Of a stretch of 64,000 nt of DNA, positions 1-12,392 are shown piece by piece (position 1 is the stretch's first letter; every line of letters begins with the position of its first letter). The stretch comes from Paraphysomonas bandaiensis (Eukaryota > Chrysophyceae): the NCBI GenBank assembly GCA_965644295.1, contig CBFFRP010000333.1:62001-126000 (forward strand). The letters are read 5' to 3'. Both the position numbers and the translations under genes were made by a program. A model generated the notes under the pieces. It was given only the letters and a program-made list of their open reading frames with translations, was not told the DNA's origin and searched no databases.

Positions 1-1507
1 CAAGGAAATTTTCTTCTTCATCACGATCTAAATATAGCTCTTCAGTACGTGGTGCGCACTGATTTTGAGCTTTGGCGTAAGAGCCTCGATACGTACAAGC
101 GCCGGCCTCAGTCCTCGCATGGTGGCAGTAGTGGAGGAGGGAGTAGTGGTAGTATTGGAGGACGTCCGCAGACATCCGGAATGCAAAGTACTTTGAGTGC
201 AATACGGGGTATTCGACAAACTCGAACTCGCAAAACAGAAGATATTAATTATAAAACCACCCGGTTGGTGGTGCTCATATATGAGAACGTTTTAAAGTTG
301 GGTGTTCATGTAATTGGCGGGATAGTGTCATCTGGTCTCATTTCGGGACTTTTATTCCGCGTTGGGAAAGGAAAAAATATTGACAAGCGGTTTCACAAAC
401 TCGTGATTCATTTCTTGTTTCAGATTCTTGTAAAAGTAGCACTAGACCAACCTGTTCATAACCGACCTATGTCAGTGATCGGCATCGCTCCAAGACAATC
501 AGAGTACACTCGTGGAGGTTCTCGTCGTTCAGTAGCGAGCGCTCGTATTGCAGCTATGGGATCTAATCTAGCTAGTAAGACTGAGGCAGTGACAGTTCGC
601 ACAGTGAGTAACAAGCTTCATGCCCAGGGAGTTACAGATTTGTTAATATTTTGTCTCGAGGGCGACGATTATGAAGTTGTCGCTGATGCAATGACGAGCC
701 TTGCCTCTATGCACTTCCCTGTTATTAAGAACAAGGTAATCAACGAATATATTTTAGGAAAAATTTGCGGATACTCTTTGACAAGAAGGGATTGCTTCTT
801 TTCTGGACTTGCGCTTGTTTGTGAGGTAAGGTAGCTCTTGCGGGAATCAATACTCAATATACAGTTATCACACTCGCTGGATATGTAATCACTTCACGCA
901 CAATATGGCACCATATGAGCAAGCTATATTTTCACTCTTATCAATATACCTTTGGGTAATGTTTTTTGTCAGGCTATCATGTCACCGCCAGCAGATCATT
1001 TTCCAGGGATGATAAATGTGCTTGTGGATGAATTTAACATAATAAATGTCTTGATTCGCTCCATGAAGTTGTCAGGTTGGATATTCAATATGAAGGTGGG
1101 TACAGGTTTTACAGTGCTGATTGAATATACGTACGGTTTTACTGAGACTGAGTGATGTATTCTGATTATAGGCTAACGTGTATGAAGCACTCGCTGTCTT
1201 ATCTTCTCACCCGAAATTTCACAACCGTGTTAGCAAAGCTAGAGGAATTAATGTGATTGTGTATGAAATTGATGTACGACGTAAGCAAAGATCCAGTCGA
1301 CGAAAAGCCAACTATGATGCCGATGAAGATCCCTATACGGATGCATTGTTTGCGGTGCTGAAATCAGAATGGGCGGCAACTAAAATACAGGCCCATTACC
1401 GACGTCACAGAATTCGTGGTAAAGAACATACACTTCGAAGATTATCACTCTCGTTTGATGTTATGAATCCACGTGTGATGGGAACTTACAATAAGGATGA
1501 AATATGA
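1..1507 (+). CDS. ARM-like helical protein with C-terminal IQ motif (5' partial)
   Basis: The reading frame is open from base 1, so the gene starts before the window. Three exons join in phase 0: 1-825, 973-1095 and 1172-1507 (stop TGA). The introns begin GTAAGG and GTGGGT and end TCAG and ATAG. The first exon has a Ser/Gly-rich, basic, probably disordered stretch (about residues 35-80), then helical segments such as VTDLLIFCLEGDDYEVVADA and IMSPPADHFPGMINVLVDEF that look like armadillo-type repeats. The end carries one IQ motif, AATKIQAHYRRHRIRGKE, which normally binds calmodulin or a light chain. ARM plus IQ proteins are common in cilia, but no specific family was recognised and function is not assigned. 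The exon structure is well supported. Confidence 0.72.
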
Positions 1508-1919
1508 CAGTATAAGTAGTTTATATTTTCTGTCTTGCCGTCGTACTTTTTGTAAAATGAAATCTCCCATCACGTGATACTTTTGTTGCACTTGTAGTAT
1601 AATAGCTTAAAATATGCTCTGCATATGCATAGTAACATGATCTTTCTATTTTGTTTTGTTTCTTATACTTTTCTCTCTCTCGTTACCAATGTTGTAGTTA
1701 CCTCACGTGCATGACTTTCAAAGTATATTCATTCAATCAGCAGTCGATTAGTCTTTACACCCACGTTTGTCTACGATTTGTCATTGTTGTAGCAAGTGTG
1801 CAACGCTGCCTAGCAAAATATCGATATATTCAGGTGCTCCTGATATCAGCTGTTAGCTGATGCCTCGTGGACTAACCCTAATGGCGGTGTCATTTTTAAA
1901 CCCACTAATTTTCCATTTG

Positions 1920-2130
1920 AAGATGTTCCTACTAAACTAGAAATAGCTGTTGAGCCGTATATAAGTTTAATAGAATCGATTAAAAAGTTAACTTAGTAGG
2001 AATGTCTACAAAATTTAGTAGGCTCAGCTGCCATATGTAGTTTAGTAAGAATATCTGCAAAAAAAAGGATGAAAGGGCACTTTTTAGTTTATTAGGAACG
2101 TCAGATAAATTTAGTAAGGACAAGTATATT
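1920..2130. repeat. Degenerate short repeats in intergenic DNA
   Basis: Between the ARM-IQ gene and the AGC kinase (1508-2475) there is no supportable gene. Within it a unit resembling TTAGTAGGAATGTCTACAAA recurs in decayed form: GTTCCTACTAAACTAG near 1926 (reversed), TTAGTAGGAATGTCTACAAA near 1993, TTTAGTAAGAATATCTGCAA near 2040 and TTATTAGGAACGTCAGATAA near 2088. The phase and spacing are irregular. It is probably an old tandem or foldback repeat. Confidence 0.4.
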
Positions 2131-2475
2131 TCCGGGCCTAATGGTAACAAGGTTTTTATACTCTTCACCATACTGCTGTCTTAAGATCACTTTCCAGCTC
2201 CCCTTTTCTACATATATTTAGCTCTAGTGCCTAATACCTCTATACTCTATAAAATCATTGCCGTGGCAGTGCACGTTGTATCACACTTTCTTATTCTTAT
2301 CAGGCACCATAACAATACGTTCCTAACTTAATACCTTACTTGGGCTGCTCTACGGAACTATATTTGCATGCTTTATGTAAACAGCCTTTTAAACATTCGT
2401 GCTCCATTTCTAGAAATGCCACCGCCGCATACATGTCGCAGATGACACACTACTACTGTCACATAACCACTTACT

Positions 2476-4031
2476 CTATCCACTTCCCATATTCTTATCA
2501 CCCTGATAAGTGAAACCCTCGAAATTGGTTTTTTCCGTCATGGACCCAGTCATGTGAGATGTCACCACTGAGTCTACAGCCTAGTACAAAAACATGAAAA
2601 AATGTCCGCAATACGAAGAAGTATGTCAACACATAAATTACAGCTATGCTACTTCATCATATGTACATAACAACAGTAGCAAGAAGCAATAATAATAATC
2701 GCAACCCACTCCATAATAATATATAATGCGATAACTCACGTGCTCCTCAGTAAACTCCTTGTCAAAGTTTCTCACGTCACTCTCGTCCCTCTGTGCAGGT
2801 GGGCGAAACTCGGGCTCGTAACCCTTGTCCATGACACGATCGAAGTCCAACACAGAGAGGAATTCAGTCTGCTTCAGTTCAGCAGCGTCAGTTGGTCCAG
2901 AACCGAGACGATCGGCCACTTTCCGCTCAAGGAGCCCTGTCAAAATATTTTTCGCGGCGGCAGAGACCTGGCGTCTACAGGGAATAACAATTAGATCGAA
3001 TAGAGAGATTTTACAGATAGGACGCGCACTCACCCACTGTTAGATTTAGGAAACTTTAATTCGTTGTGAAGAATTTTGTGGTACATACGCTGAACGTTGG
3101 TGTCATAGAAAGGCGGTAGCCCACAAAGCATCTCATATAGGAGGGTCCCAAGACTCCACCAATCCACAGCTTTACCATGTCCCCGATTTTCCAGGATTTC
3201 AGGGGCAAGATACTCCGGTGTACCACAGAAGGTCTTTGTACCTCCCTCTGCCCCAGGACCAGCAATATCGCCCTTACTAAGTCCGAAGTCAGTGAGGCGG
3301 ATGTGCCCAACGGCATCAAGAAGAATGTTTTCTGGCTTCAGGTCACGATATATAATGTTAACAGAGTGCAGTGCCTCTAAAGCGCAGGTAATTTCCGCTG
3401 TGTAAAGGCGGCACCGCTCCTCAGAGAATCGCCTGTCCTTCTTCAACCAGAAAAAGAGCTCTCCGCCCGCCATATAATCGAGCACCATATACCTACACAA
3501 TGTAAGTATCATCCATATAACATAAAATATATTACGTACAATTTGTCAGGAGTCTGGAAGGCATAAACGAGGTGGACGAGGAAAGGGCTGCGAATATTTT
3601 GGAGAATTACTCTTTCAGTGGCAGTATGGGCCAACTGATTTCGTTTAACGAGGGCAGCTTTTCTTAATGTTTTTAAGGCATATAAGGTTTCATTGGTATC
3701 ATCCTTCTTTTTGACGAGCATTACTTTACCGAAACTCCCTTTACCCAACACCTGTAACACACAGTGCAGTGGAGTGTGTCTGTCAGAGGCATCATAACTG
3801 CAGCCGATAGCATAACGATACCTTTAATAGCTCAAAATCATCTATTGTCAATGGCTTGTTATTCACATGACTGAATTCATTCCCAATTGGTACGTCTTCA
3901 ACCGGTCCGCTACTCTCCTCTACATCACACATAATAATTAATAGATGCTACTAGATGGAGCCCTCACCTTCAGGAGCAGGTGCACCATCGCCCTCAGTCT
4001 GGCTGCCAGGCTTTGACAGTTTCTTTCCCAT
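2476..4031 (-). CDS. AGC-family Ser/Thr protein kinase (Akt/SGK/S6K-like catalytic core)
   Basis: Six exons (4031-3968, 3919-3822, 3751-3540, 3492-3034, 2974-2740, 2580-2476) join in phase to give 390 aa. Visible landmarks: P-loop GKGSFGKV (57-64), VAIK-type Lys81, YRDLKPEN (catalytic Asp175), DFG (Asp193), activation-loop [13 protein letters not shown] with Thr212 at the PDK1 site, and a C-tail ending in a hydrophobic motif FEGFTY (376-381). That motif lies on the short last exon, well past the in-frame stop that follows exon 5. The third intron uses donor GTACGT; this is the only choice that keeps the frame in LYMVLDYM. There is no PH domain, and the 54-residue leader is acidic and simple. 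By family knowledge such kinases phosphorylate basophilic sites and are switched on by PDK1 and TOR-type kinases. Whether it is Akt-, SGK- or S6K-type cannot be settled here. Confidence 0.93.
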
Positions 4032-4520
4032 TATAAATGATGTATTATACGCTTTATTAGGTTATATATTATGATATGGCGAGAGTATTGTGCATATCCC
4101 TCTTGTGACTGCCATATTATACGATCAGATCATCCATACTGCTGCTGTACATGTATACAACTGGTACATGCGCATGTTGAGTATGTATGATGTATGTATA
4201 TATTCATAACAAAAAAGATAGTAAATTTTTGTTGCAAAAGTTAGCGAGAATAATCAAGAAAAACACCACCATCACCACTTACTTCATAGAATATCCATGA
4301 TTTTCATACGGCCAAAACACATCATATTCTGTGTATCTTGAAGAGATAAACTGAAAATGTATGTGAAATGAAGCATTGATGTGATGGGAATATGTATGTA
4401 CAGTATATCATAACAATTTTCGTTATTGTTAAAGGAACACCATCATAAGACCCGTGACCCATTTGACCTCTCATTCTCCTGATCTATTTGCTGCGTGTCT
4501 CTGCTGTGTACAATATATTA
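4032..4520. promoter_or_regulatory. Divergent intergenic region between AGC kinase and NBR1-like gene
   Basis: These 489 bp separate two divergent start codons, so both promoters should lie here. The DNA is AT-rich with TATA-like stretches (for example near 4195-4205). No clear motif pair was recognised. The assignment is by position only. Confidence 0.4.
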
Positions 4521-5815
4521 ATGTATTCTTTGAAGCTATCGTTCAATCAGGGGAAAGACGTACGACGAGTGTCTATACAGGATCCGCAAGAGCTCTCTTA
4601 CAATGAGCTTACCGATACAGTCCGCACATTGTTTTCTAATAATATAAGTTCTGATTGTGATTTTATTTTGAATTGGGTTGATGATGAAGGTGGGTGCAGA
4701 GTGTGTGGAAGTATGTGTATAATTACGATGTGATTGCAGGTGATGAAGTGGTGGTTTCCTCTGATATAGAAGTTCGTGAGGCTTGTTCTGTCATGCTGAA
4801 GTTGAAAAGAACTTGTATAAAGTTTTATATCCGTCAAATTGAACCATTGCGCTCAACGGTTCAGATAGGTAACAATAGTTGTGACGAGAAGCCCACTCCG
4901 TCAGAGCAGTATGGTGCTGCGAATATCAAATGCAGCAAGTGTGGAGTCTACCCAATCACAGGGGTACAGTATCGCTGCTCTGTCGTCCCTAGTATTACTC
5001 TGTGTATGTCCTGTGAGTCAAACGCCCCCACACCTCGCTTCCCCATGCTTAAGGTCTACACCCCTAAACAAGAAACTGTGGCGACAGAATACCTGCGCTT
5101 ATTCAACTCTCCACTTCCACCCCATGGACACATCGATAGGAGGCCCAGCAGTGAGGACTCATGGCGTGCTAGTCGCCCCCCTCCACCACCTTCAAAATTA
5201 ACGAAACCTATGGCACGATTCATTCGAGATGTTACTCTGCCAGATGGTTCACAGGTGGAGCCGCTGTCGGTGTTCCATAAAACTTGGCGGGTGCGTAATG
5301 ATGGAACGGCTCCGTGGCCTCCAGGGTGTGCACTTGTAAATGCTGGAGGGGATCGTATGTTTTCTGAGGAGGAGTTCAGACAGCCAGTGGGGAGTCTACG
5401 CCCAGGAGAGGAGGGTGATCTGACAGTGGAGCTGATGTCCCCTGGTGCATGTGGTCGATACGTGGGATATTTCCGGCTGCAGACAGATGAGCAGAGGTGG
5501 TTCGGCCAGCGATTATGGGCAGATATTAGGGTGAAGGAGGATACTCAACAGAAAGTCGAAATGTGTTCAGAGAAACTAGATGATAGGCGTCTGTTTGGTA
5601 GTGGTGAGGTCAAAAGCGAAAACGTAGAGCGACCACTACTGGTGCTTGAGGACAAAGGAGCACCATGCCCATGGGAGAAGGAGCTAGATGTTCTGCGTAG
5701 TATGGGCTTCACAGATAAAGATGCAGTGATACCAGTACTGCAGTCGCACTCTAAGCCTGGAAGAACGAATGCTGAAATTCTTCAGCGGACAGTTGCCGAT
5801 ATCCTTACACTCTGA
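4521..5815 (+). CDS. NBR1-like autophagy receptor (PB1-ZZ-FW-UBA)
   Basis: Two exons, 4521-4689 and 4740-5815, give 414 aa. The ATG at 4521 was chosen because MYSLKLSFNQGKDVRR is a typical PB1 opening. Domain order: PB1 (about 1-100), a ZZ-type zinc finger (IKCSKCGVYPITGVQYRC, about 138-170), the NBR1 four-tryptophan FW domain (from FIRDVTLPDG to RLWADIRV, with all four Trp: KTW, APW, QRW, RLW) and a C-terminal UBA-like helix bundle (WEKELDVLRSMGFTDKDA). This is the architecture of NBR1, which carries ubiquitinated cargo to autophagosomes. The zinc finger is degenerate: the third cysteine pair reads C-S-V-V and the usual HxH before PMLK is replaced by residues such as Arg and Phe. No LIR was assigned with confidence. 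Confidence 0.9.
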
Positions 5816-7376
5816 TCTTATATTCCTGTCATAATTGCATATATTGTGGTGCATTAAAGTGCAGCCATTCCAAAACATGATTTTCTATTTATGCATGATT
5901 GTAATTATTTTCTAATGGCGTGTATCGTTTTCATGATATACTACTATATGATCTCGGGGTCGTACTTCCCCTAATATCGCAAGTTTTACCTTTGTAAATA
6001 ACTAATTTCATAGGGAATCGTGTTTAACTTCAACTTTGCAAGTAAAGCATACAACGCGTCTTTGTACACATGTTTTCAAACAACGCTTTGATGCTATGTC
6101 GCGGAGCGCGGAGAATCCCATGAGCTATATTGTCTATAATAGGTAGTAAATATCGAACGGGGGTGTGACAGCTCAAGATTTGTCTACTTCGTACTAGCCT
6201 CCTCCCTCATGAAAGTAGTAATTTTTTGCAAATAGAAGAAACTTTTTCATCATGCTTTTATTCTTTCATTGACTTGGTGTACAATTAAATTAGATAATAT
6301 GAATTAGAAGTAGCCACATGTACAGTACATAGTGAAATTGCCCCTTTGGTAATCATGGATAGTTCAATTATTTCTTATAATTTTATAACCAACAAAAATA
6401 GGAAGTACTTTTACATATGCTGGCTGTATTTTATGTTTATCGTCGATACTAATTAATTACTTGCTGACATGGTTGCTATCTTTTACTAATTAATATTTCT
6501 GGTATTTTACCTGATGATATGTTTCAAAATTACGAAGAATCTTGACTTATTTTCTATCGAGGTTATCTCGACAAGAGTGTGCTACCATACCGTGATCGAT
6601 TGATATCGCTTCTACCGATTAGAACTTAATTACATCGGTATTTTGGGGCCCTATCGATATCCTTAATATATTTGTTCGTATAACTTCACATATATAGGAA
6701 CATCGGTATAAGCGCCTCATAAACTTCTTGCTGTCCTTCTTCTTGAGTATCCAGTGAACTGCTAGTCATATGATGCGTTCTTCAAGGCTATCTTACCTGT
6801 CGCCACCATGAATACTTTGCCCAGGTGATTCCCATTCTAAATGTCCCCATGTCCTCACTTAGTCTCTCGTAGCCCCTCAATTCGACTGTGATGGATCTGC
6901 CTGTGATGTGTGTCGTTGGAACCAACGGCACGTTCTCCTGGAAAATCCAGGCTTTTAGTCTCTAAAACTAGAAATACCTCAAAAATAAACAAAAAACTGG
7001 GCACATAAAAACTACGATATTATTTTCGTAACATATGATCTAACTTCACCAGCTGTTGACTCTCCACCAACCAAATAGCACATCAACGATATAACTTAGT
7101 TTTGATTGGTTCGTACTTCCATTGCTCCGTCAGTTGGTTTTCTTAATCGTCATTAGGGCAGTCATTTCGTTGGTGTAAAAGAAAACAATCGATGTCGGCG
7201 GCAATTAAATGGACACCGTGTGAAATGATATGAACACATATAACTAGATCCCTAATATGCTGCACTCAGAGACTTTTTTCTTCAGTGACAACATTGCAGT
7301 CATCTTATAGATATCAGTGCAACAGCATCTATCATAAACTCGACACACATATCCACTATAACGCCCTCGTTGTAGC
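5816..7376. other. Intergenic, no gene seen
   Basis: About 1.56 kb of AT-rich DNA with stop codons in all frames. It lies between two plus-strand genes. A run of ATCGAT/GATATC-type short palindromes sits at 6560-6665. No RNA gene or mobile element was recognised. The promoter of the PSP1-domain gene should lie in its right part. Confidence 0.5.
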
Positions 7377-8416
7377 ATGGGAAGCACAAATGACCATATC
7401 GGTTTGAAGATGCTGATATCGGACATTCGCAACTCTCACAATTATTCCCATGAACAACCTCAAACTCGAGAGTGTATGTCAAATCAGAGAACTGCAGAAA
7501 AGCCTGACGTGGACTCCATTTTCTATTTGCAACAGCTCTGTAGTGAGTTGAAACATAGATACTCACCAAATGCTATTTTATCGACATCTAAACCTGGGGA
7601 AGTATTCAAATTAACAGACGATGAATGCCGATTGCTGCATGCATTGGAGACTTCGCCATCACACAACATCCACGAAAGTTTTAGTGACGAAAGCAATAAT
7701 TACCCGACGGTTTTGTACAAGGTGAGAGTGAATACTTGTTCTACGAATATTACCTTAGACGTGTCTTTGTTCCATTAGGTTCGATTTAAACGACTAATTG
7801 AAGTGATGAAACCGAGTCAAGTATCAGCTGTTTATAGTCTGGGAGACATTGTCGTTGCTGATACGAAATTCGGACGAAACATTGGAGTTATTGTTGATAA
7901 TACAGTAGGCCGAAGTAACCCCCTGGTATTGGACGGTGATGTTCCAGGAAATATCATTGATCTGGCTACCCCTGAAGAGATACTCTCGTTTCAGCACAAG
8001 CTCAGCACTGAGAGAATTGCTTTGGAGGACTGTAGAGAAATTATCGCCAAGCGGGGTGTAGAGATGGATGTACTAGATGCAGAATATCAATTGGGGGGAG
8101 AGAAGCTTGCATTTTTCTTTACTTCTAAAAAGTGAGTACCAAGTGTGAATTCTCACTTTTTCATATATATATGTTAACCTAAAATTGCAGGTGGGTTAAT
8201 TATAGAAATCTTCTTGCCAGCCTTCACAGCAGATTTCAAACACGTATATGCATGATTAAGATAGCAGACCCGGAACTACTTCACCAATGCCATGTAATTC
8301 GTGATCTCGAGGAGCTCTCTTCTCAACATGCAACAGATGTATCGTTCCTAAAGAATCAACGGAGATTCAACCCAGAAGACTTTGTTGCCATTGATCCTCC
8401 TCACAGAGTGTCGTAG
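7377..8416 (+). CDS. PSP1 C-terminal-domain protein
   Basis: Three exons (7377-7721, 7779-8131, 8191-8416) join in phase and give 307 aa. Residues from about 125 on begin with a KOW/SH3-like strand set (YSLGDIVVADTKFGRNIGVI) followed by the PSP1 core: ATPEEI, ALEDCREIIAKRGVEMDVLD, AEYQLGGEKLAFFFTSKKW, NYRNLLASLHSRFQTRICM. This is the conserved region shared by bacterial YaaT-type proteins and eukaryotic PSP1 proteins of trypanosomatids and fungi. Fungal PSP1 was found as a suppressor of DNA-polymerase mutants, and the molecular role is unclear. The first about 115 residues are low in recognisable features. Function beyond the domain name is not claimed. Confidence 0.87.
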
Positions 8417-9510
8417 TATTGACTCCACAACGTACTGTAGCCTATCATTTAAAACAGGAATACGTATATTTGTTGTATGATTTCATGTAATGTATGTTTA
8501 TTTATTTCCCCGATGGAACTTGTAGAGATTGCAGCCTTGGTCCTCACTGCAATTCTACAGTCATTTGTTTAGTAACGTGTGTAATATACTTGTCATAGTA
8601 TATAGTAGATAGAGTAATAATTTCCGAAGAAGTTATTTTGGAAGACAGCTATCTTGTCTATATGGATTTCAATGCGAATTATTTAACTAAACAGATAGCG
8701 AACCTCAGTATAGATGAATTTGTCAACGGAGTGCGCTATCAACTCCATCATGTGAAATCTGAATCTCCATAAGCCTGTAAGTTATGATGAACAGCGCAAC
8801 TCAATGACTACTTCACTTCGATTTTATGTGGAGGTAAATATTAAAGGGCCTCGAATATTAATATTATGTCTAATTCAGTGACAGTGGTGTACATAACAAG
8901 TAGTACATTGTATATTATACGCCCATCTTTCCTATACGTCCTTCCCTACTACTTTTGCGCAAATGTACCTTGCTTATAGAGCTATATATCGCATTAAAAA
9001 TATCATCACATGTAGGGTGCGTAGGTTGGACCTTTTGAAGTCGTTTGAAATGCGAATGTAACAGCTTTATTAAATAATATTAAGTGCATGTGTGTATATA
9101 TTGTTGAGATCTGAAGATTCTATATACTTGCAATTGAGTGCAGTATTATGTGAGATGCAAGGATCGAAAGATATATATGTAATTAGTACATTATATTGTG
9201 TAGTATGAAACTGAAGTAGAAGTGGGTGACTATACTGGATACGATCACTGAGTGTGTGGTTTGTACACTATAGTAGTAAATGAATGGTGTTGAACACATC
9301 GAACATAACTTAGGTTCTTTATCATGTAATGTTTATAATTTCATCTTATCATTTGAGAATAGTAAACCTTAGCAAATAATGTCAACTTCTGTTATATATG
9401 ACTTACTGGCAGGAAAAATATCCAGACAGAAGAAGGATTTCACTGGATATGATAGAATGCAAAGGAAAATGTGTAAAATTATTGCTATAATATATTCACA
9501 TAATATCCGC
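8417..9510. other. Intergenic; contains one small ORF (8662-8772)
   Basis: This AT-rich stretch lies between convergent genes. The only notable item is a 36-codon plus-strand ORF at 8662-8772 (starts MDFNANYLTKQIANL, ends VKSESP). Its frame is open a further 17 codons upstream without a clear splice acceptor. It resembles coding sequence in composition but has no recognised relative, and it may be a leftover exon or chance. Confidence 0.3.
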
Positions 9511-11892
9511 CTATGATACCTGAGATACTGCTTTTTGGTGATTCAAATTATGCCTCAATACCTGCAACTCAACAGCATCGGTTTCGGATTTAATATTAGC
9601 AAGTTTCTCTTGTCGGCGAAGTCGATATATCGAGTTCCGCAGTCGTGTAATAGCTCTGCGAAGCTTCAAGGGTGTGTCTTCTTCCAAAATTACCGATAAA
9701 CGTTCCTGACAAATGTCAGCATTGTAACACACAGTATCCAGTTCCTCCTGCTTTATCTCTATTAGTTTGTCAAGAACACTCTCTTGTGCGGATAAATTGG
9801 CAATGTCATCATGGATTTTCCCTGACACAGTTTGAGATTAATAATAAATGAATGTACGATGAATGTTATTCATCTACAAAACACGCACCGACAACATTAC
9901 TGATTTTCATTCTGTCCATAAGCTCAGCAATTTCTAGGTCAAGAGATTCCAACACTGTCGGCTTCCGTATTATGTGCAGGTTCCAGTCTTCATCCACTCT
10001 CTTGTTGGCCTGCTCCTTCATCATTTTATATTGTTCGTCAACCTCCGTCTTTATGTCAATAGCTTCTTTTTCCATTTCATCTGCCTTGACACTTGCGTCT
10101 TTTATCCTCTTCACCAGGCTAATGCGAGCCTCCTGTAGCGACTGGTGCTCAGCAAGAAGCTCACGCAGCACTTGGTCTTCGATTTCGTGCTCCTGCTTAT
10201 CAATCCCAGCATTCAGGAGAACATTTCGGGGAGCGAAACGGTCGTGGGGTAACTCAACAGGTCCATCTTCACCCTTCATCTCTCCATCCTGACGGCTGCG
10301 CAACTCCTGCCGTTTGAGGCGCTGTACCACTCCCTCTTGTTTTTCCATCTGATACCAAGATTAATTAACTACACCATGATATATATCTCGAGTAGGACAC
10401 ACATTTCACTTTTTATCATTATCAACTTTGCACACACAAGTACACTTCGGAATACACAAGAATATACCTGTGCTTTAAGCTTGTTGGTGTGAGTCCGATG
10501 GGTAAACACGTCTTTTTCCGCTTCACTAATTTTAACCTTGAGTTCATCGTACATCACTAAAAGTTCCTTGTATGACTTCCTATTCAATCCATTGCTGCTA
10601 CCAGATGTGGTGCTTTTAGCCTCCCTATTACCAGTAGCGGATCTTGACCTAACAGTCGTCTTACTCTTTTTCTCTGTTGGTACAGGCTTATAAACTCCCC
10701 CCGCAGTCGACTTTTTTGGGCCTAACTTGGCTAATCTCGCAGCAAGGTCCTCGTTTTGTTTGTTTACAAGCTTCTGCTTTCTATTGCGCTTGTATTTCCC
10801 AGCACTATTCATCACCGCTAGACCCGAATCGCCAATGCGACTCCCACGTCCTAATGCTCCTGCACTTTTCGGTCGTGTTGTTGCGGATTGTCGTCCACTG
10901 ACAACACTTTGACTAATCCCTGTGGCTCGTAGGGATTTTTCCGGTGCACGCACAGGCTTTCGGGGTCGCCACTCGAGGCGTATATCAATATCTACATCTG
11001 CCCCATCACCTACCGACATACCGTGCCGGTCTACGAGAATGTGAGCTCCGCGAAGGAGACGACACTCCGCTCCTGGGCGCGCCTTTCCAACGGTGCCCAC
11101 TGTGATAAAATCCTGCAGCTCCACAGATATCTGGCCTACGAAATCACTCCCACCATTTCGTCGAGTCTTATATAGTGCAACAATAATATCGCCATGCTGA
11201 GAGAAATTAGTACTGTCCATGTCGCCGGGCATGACCATTTCAAACCGAAATAAACCCTCGTTCCATCTAGGGTACTCCATCTCAAAACACGTGTTGCTTT
11301 TGTAAATAGGTGTCTTACAACGGAACATAGCTGATTGCGTACCACCTTCAGCGTACAGCACGCGGTAAAATATTCCTTCGCCCTCGCTGGATGCTTCGTA
11401 AGGAAGGTTGTTAGCTCCTTTCACTTCGCCTTTCAGTAGTATTCCGTTCGCAGGGAGTTCAGCGCTAGATAGATTAGAAGCATTGTCGTTCTCAACTTCA
11501 TCAACTTCTGAGGGGCTTCGGCTGCCCTTCTCCTCTTCATAATCATGATCTATGGGGACTGACATTGTAAAGTGTGCATCAATCCCCTCCCCGTCATTAC
11601 CATCTGTGTATTCTCCCGTATTATCATTTGTATTTATATTTCCAGTATTATCCTGCTCGTGTGCATCGCTATCAACATGCTCTGTGTGATCTCTATGATC
11701 AGTGGGAGGATCTTCTTTGTTGGAAATCTCACCAATAAACTCAACAGCATCTAGATTAGGTAACCACTCGACATCACCATCATCATACACTACATAGTAA
11801 CCATCATCACAGTCATAGTGCTCGATATTACCAGTAAACCAACCCCCTTCATCCTCCCAATACACTCGAACTCTACGCCCCACGTGCTCCAT
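9511..11892 (-). CDS. Tudor-like / C2 / coiled-coil protein
   Basis: Three exons (11892-10468, 10348-9889, 9821-9511) give 731 aa. The N-terminus (residues about 3-55) is a Tudor/chromo-like barrel: VRVYWEDEGGWFTGNIEHYD, then YYVVYDDGDVEWL. An acidic low-complexity stretch follows. Residues about 150-320 have the look of a C2 domain (GILLKGEVKGANNLPY, then RWNEGLFRFEMVMPG, FVGQISVELQDF, VDIDIRLEWRP). A basic Ser/Thr/Lys-rich region leads into long coiled coils in exons 2 and 3. Similar Tudor-C2-coiled-coil layouts occur in uncharacterised protist proteins, often from flagellates; this link is a recollection of layout, not a search. A second protein in the window (48778-51623) begins with a matching barrel. 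Confidence 0.85.
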
Positions 11893-12108
11893 TAGAGTGT
11901 GGTGTGCTATGAGTGGATGGATCTACCTTAACAGGTGCCCTCATACATAACAAATACAATGTAACGATAACAATACTGCTGTATGCCATCTCTGCACTGC
12001 CCGTATTTTATGTATGTATTTGTATACATGAGTGTTGGAGGAATATATATACAGCAGTATCTACACAGTATTCCATATGGTATTACGTACAGTACATGCA
12101 TGCATGTC

Positions 12109-12392
12109 TATGTATGTATGTATGTATGTATGTATGTATGTATGTATGTATGTATGTATGTATGTATGTATGTATGTATGTATGTATGTATGTATGTATG
12201 TATGTATGTATGTATGTATGTATGTATGTATGTATGTATGTATGTATGTATGTATGTATGTATGTATGTATGTATGTATGTATGTATGTATGTATGTATG
12301 TATGTATGTATGTATGTATGTATGTATGTATGTATGTATGTATGTATGTATGTATGTATGTATGTATGTATGTATGTATGTATGTATGTATG
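12109..12392. repeat. TATG tetranucleotide microsatellite (about 71 copies)
   Basis: An almost perfect run of the unit TATG, about 284 bp long, lies in the 765-bp space between divergent genes starting at 11892 (-) and 12658 (+). It has no stop codon in several frames, so it produces long spurious Met-Tyr-Val-Cys and Thr-Tyr-Ile-His reading frames. It lies where both promoters should be and will be length-variable. Confidence 0.98.

Noticed and set aside
7300-7569. Minus-strand ORF with CESCECP and CFPCY cysteine pairs, at first sight a zinc finger
   Set aside because: It overlaps the first exon of the PSP1-domain gene antisense, has no ATG-supported partner exons, and the plus-strand gene is strongly supported.
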